Shown here in pieces: positions 32,451-33,161 of a DNA stretch of 33,161 nucleotides. This DNA comes from Pseudomonadota bacterium (lineage in GTDB: Bacteria > Pseudomonadota > Alphaproteobacteria > Sphingomonadales > Sphingomonadaceae): NCBI GenBank assembly GCA_029779535.1, contig JAKPAG010000072.1, forward strand, positions 1-33,161. The letters are read 5' to 3'. The notes under the pieces were generated by a model. The model was not told the DNA's origin, did not search any database, and worked only from the letters and a program-made list of their open reading frames with translations. Positions within the stretch are counted from its first letter, which is position 1. Every line of letters starts with the position of its first letter. Made by a program: the position numbers and the translations under genes.

Positions 32451-32495
32451 TGGAGCGGGCGAAGGGATTCGAACCCTCGACCCCAACCTTGGCAA
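32451..32495 (-). other. Attachment site: 3' fragment of tRNA-Gly(GCC)
   Basis: On the minus strand this 45-base stretch reads as the second half of a tRNA-Gly: TT-GCC-AA anticodon loop, GGTTG stem half, variable loop, T-arm GAGGG-TTCGAAT-CCCTT, the acceptor strand CGCCCGC and TCCA. Identity stops abruptly two bases before the anticodon; the following sequence is AT-rich and cannot form the missing 5' half. This is the usual core of an integrase attachment site in a tRNA gene, with an integrase gene 182 bases away. The intact tRNA should lie at the other end of the element, beyond the right edge. Confidence 0.85.
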
Positions 32496-32510
32496 AATAT
32501 TTCGGCCACT

Positions 32511-32528
32511 TTTCCCAAACTTTCCCAA
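32511..32528. repeat. Direct repeat next to the attachment core
   Basis: TTTCCCAA occurs at 32511-32518 and again at 32521-32528, a 10-base period that puts both copies on the same helix face, 16 bases from the tRNA core. Such phased repeats near attachment cores often bind integrase arm domains or an excisionase; this is inferred. Confidence 0.5.
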
Positions 32529-32577
32529 GTACGATTATCTACGCTAAATCAGATATTTATGATGTTCCTCTTTACGA

Positions 32578-32660
32578 TTGTCTCCGCCCATAATACCCTC
32601 GAAACGCTTAAATCTGGAGACAAAATGGAGACAAAGCACCCCCCTGAAATCTTTGTCTCC
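32578..32660. promoter_or_regulatory. Four-copy GGAGACAA repeat array before the integrase gene
   Basis: The octamer GGAGACAA occurs at 32616-32623 and 32627-32634 (11-base period). Its inverse TTGTCTCC occurs at 32578-32585 and 32653-32660. TGGAGACAAAG (32626-32636) and CTTTGTCTCCA (32651-32661) form an 11-base perfect inverted repeat ending four bases before the integrase ribosome site. It may be a set of arm-type integrase sites or an autoregulatory operator, and as RNA it could form a hairpin close to the start codon. Confidence 0.55.
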
Positions 32661-32676
32661 AAATGGAGGGTCAAAT

Positions 32677-33161
32677 ATGCCGACAGCGAAGTTGAACAAG
32701 CGCAATGTCGACGCATTCGCGCCGCCTAAAGATAAACAGGCAGTCCTGTGGGACAGCGAGATCCGGGGCTTCGGCTTGCGGGCGCTGCCATCGGGGCTCA
32801 AGACCTTCATCGTTCAGTACCGCAACATCGAAGGGATCAAGCGGCGCATCAATCTTGGCCGTTATGGCGTCATAACGACGGAGCAGGCTCGGGATCTGGC
32901 GAAGATCAAGCTTGGCGAAGTTGCTGGTGGGCAGGACCCGGCAGAGGCAATTCATCCGGCCCGCAGTGGCATGACCGTCGCCGAGATCTGTGACTGGTAT
33001 CTGGTTGAAGCCCGCGCCGGCAACATTCTTGGCCGCAAGAACCGTCCAATCAAAGCCTCCTCGCTCGCGATGGATGAGAGCAGGATCAACACTCACATCA
33101 AACCGATTCTTGGCCATCGCATGGCGAGAAGGCTGACGATCGCGGATGTCGAGCAGATGCA
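32677..33161 (+). CDS. Tyrosine integrase, N-terminal part (runs off the window)
   Basis: The frame from ATG at 32677 stays open to the last base (161 codons). The start is well set by GGAGGG seven bases upstream. Residues 1-95 look like the DUF4102-type arm-binding domain of P4-like integrases (AVLWDSEIRGFGLRALPSG, LGRYGVITTEQARDLAK). The core-binding domain begins near residue 99 (MTVAEICDWYLVEARAG). The catalytic R-H-R-Y domain lies outside the window, so activity cannot be judged. It reads away from the tRNA-Gly attachment fragment into the element. P4-type integrases of this class use tRNA 3' ends as sites, in agreement with the context. Confidence 0.88.
   Translation, partial: MPTAKLNKRNVDAFAPPKDKQAVLWDSEIRGFGLRALPSGLKTFIVQYRNIEGIKRRINLGRYGVITTEQARDLAKIKLGEVAGGQDPAEAIHPARSGMTVAEICDWYLVEARAGNILGRKNRPIKASSLAMDESRINTHIKPILGHRMARRLTIADVEQM

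Larger units (their letters stand above)
32451..33161 (+). mobile_element. Left end of an integrative element or genomic island (partial)
   Basis: The element is inferred from a tRNA-Gly 3' fragment at the boundary, phased repeats next to it, a lower GC content in 32496-32676 and a tyrosine integrase gene reading into the element. Only about 0.7 kb is inside the window, so its cargo and size are unknown. Confidence 0.8.

Noticed and set aside
32439..32729. Plus-strand open frame of 96 codons crossing the tRNA fragment
   Set aside because: It runs through the attachment core and repeat array and overlaps the real integrase start in another frame.
1..33161. CRISPR arrays, rRNA genes, intact tRNAs and insertion sequences
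   Set aside because: No regularly spaced repeats, rRNA-like sequence, complete cloverleaf or transposase was recognised on reading both strands.

Overview
The window looks like chromosome from a high-GC alphaproteobacterium, most likely a member of the Sphingomonadales (Novosphingobium, Sphingomonas or Erythrobacter relatives). The basis is the very GC-rich coding sequence, a membrane-anchored cytochrome c of alphaproteobacterial type, a FixL/FixJ-type pair, a valine degradation operon and an alphaproteobacterial Tad/Cpa pilus locus. The species is inferred from gene content, not from a marker gene. Genes are tightly packed. No stretch over 300 bases lacks a gene; the longest non-coding stretches are about 100 to 180 bases.

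Layout. 1-137 holds no supported gene, only a terminator for the next one. 138-1031 (-) is a di-haem cytochrome c with two nearly identical haem domains. It is divergent from a two-gene acyl-CoA carboxylase (1147-4607, +). A minus-strand pair follows: a Bcr/CflA drug exporter and glpD (4604-7344). dinB (7422-8555, +) faces a minus-strand run made of a LysR regulator, a degenerate six-helix membrane protein, 6-phosphogluconolactonase and a Nudix hydrolase (8541-11280).

11373-17681 (+) is a compact operon covering valine/isobutyryl-CoA catabolism to propionyl-CoA: acyl-CoA dehydrogenase, enoyl-CoA hydratase, 3-hydroxyisobutyryl-CoA hydrolase, 3-hydroxyisobutyrate dehydrogenase and CoA-acylating methylmalonate-semialdehyde dehydrogenase. 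A secreted NodB-type polysaccharide deacetylase gene is embedded in it. The divergent LysR gene is its likely regulator. 17812-19662 (+) encodes a FixL-like PAS histidine kinase, whose haem-ligand histidine and distal arginine align without gaps with FixL, and a FixJ-like response regulator.

19669-31498 (-) is a Tad/Flp pilus locus read right to left: flp pilin, cpaB, cpaC secretin, a small lipoprotein, tadG, two tadE-type pseudopilins, cpaE/tadZ, tadA/cpaF, tadB, tadC, tadD, cpaA prepilin peptidase, and an unrecognised small gene. A strong hairpin separates flp from cpaB, and a CtrA-like half-site lies upstream of flp. The two pseudopilin genes overlap by 130 bases, which is best explained by loss of one stop codon. 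An M23 peptidase gene (31662-32297, -) lies just upstream.

From 32451 to the right edge lies the end of an integrative element. A 45-base copy of the 3' part of tRNA-Gly(GCC) marks the attachment site. It is followed by helically phased repeats and the first 161 codons of a tyrosine integrase that runs off the window. No CRISPR array, rRNA, intact tRNA or insertion sequence was seen.
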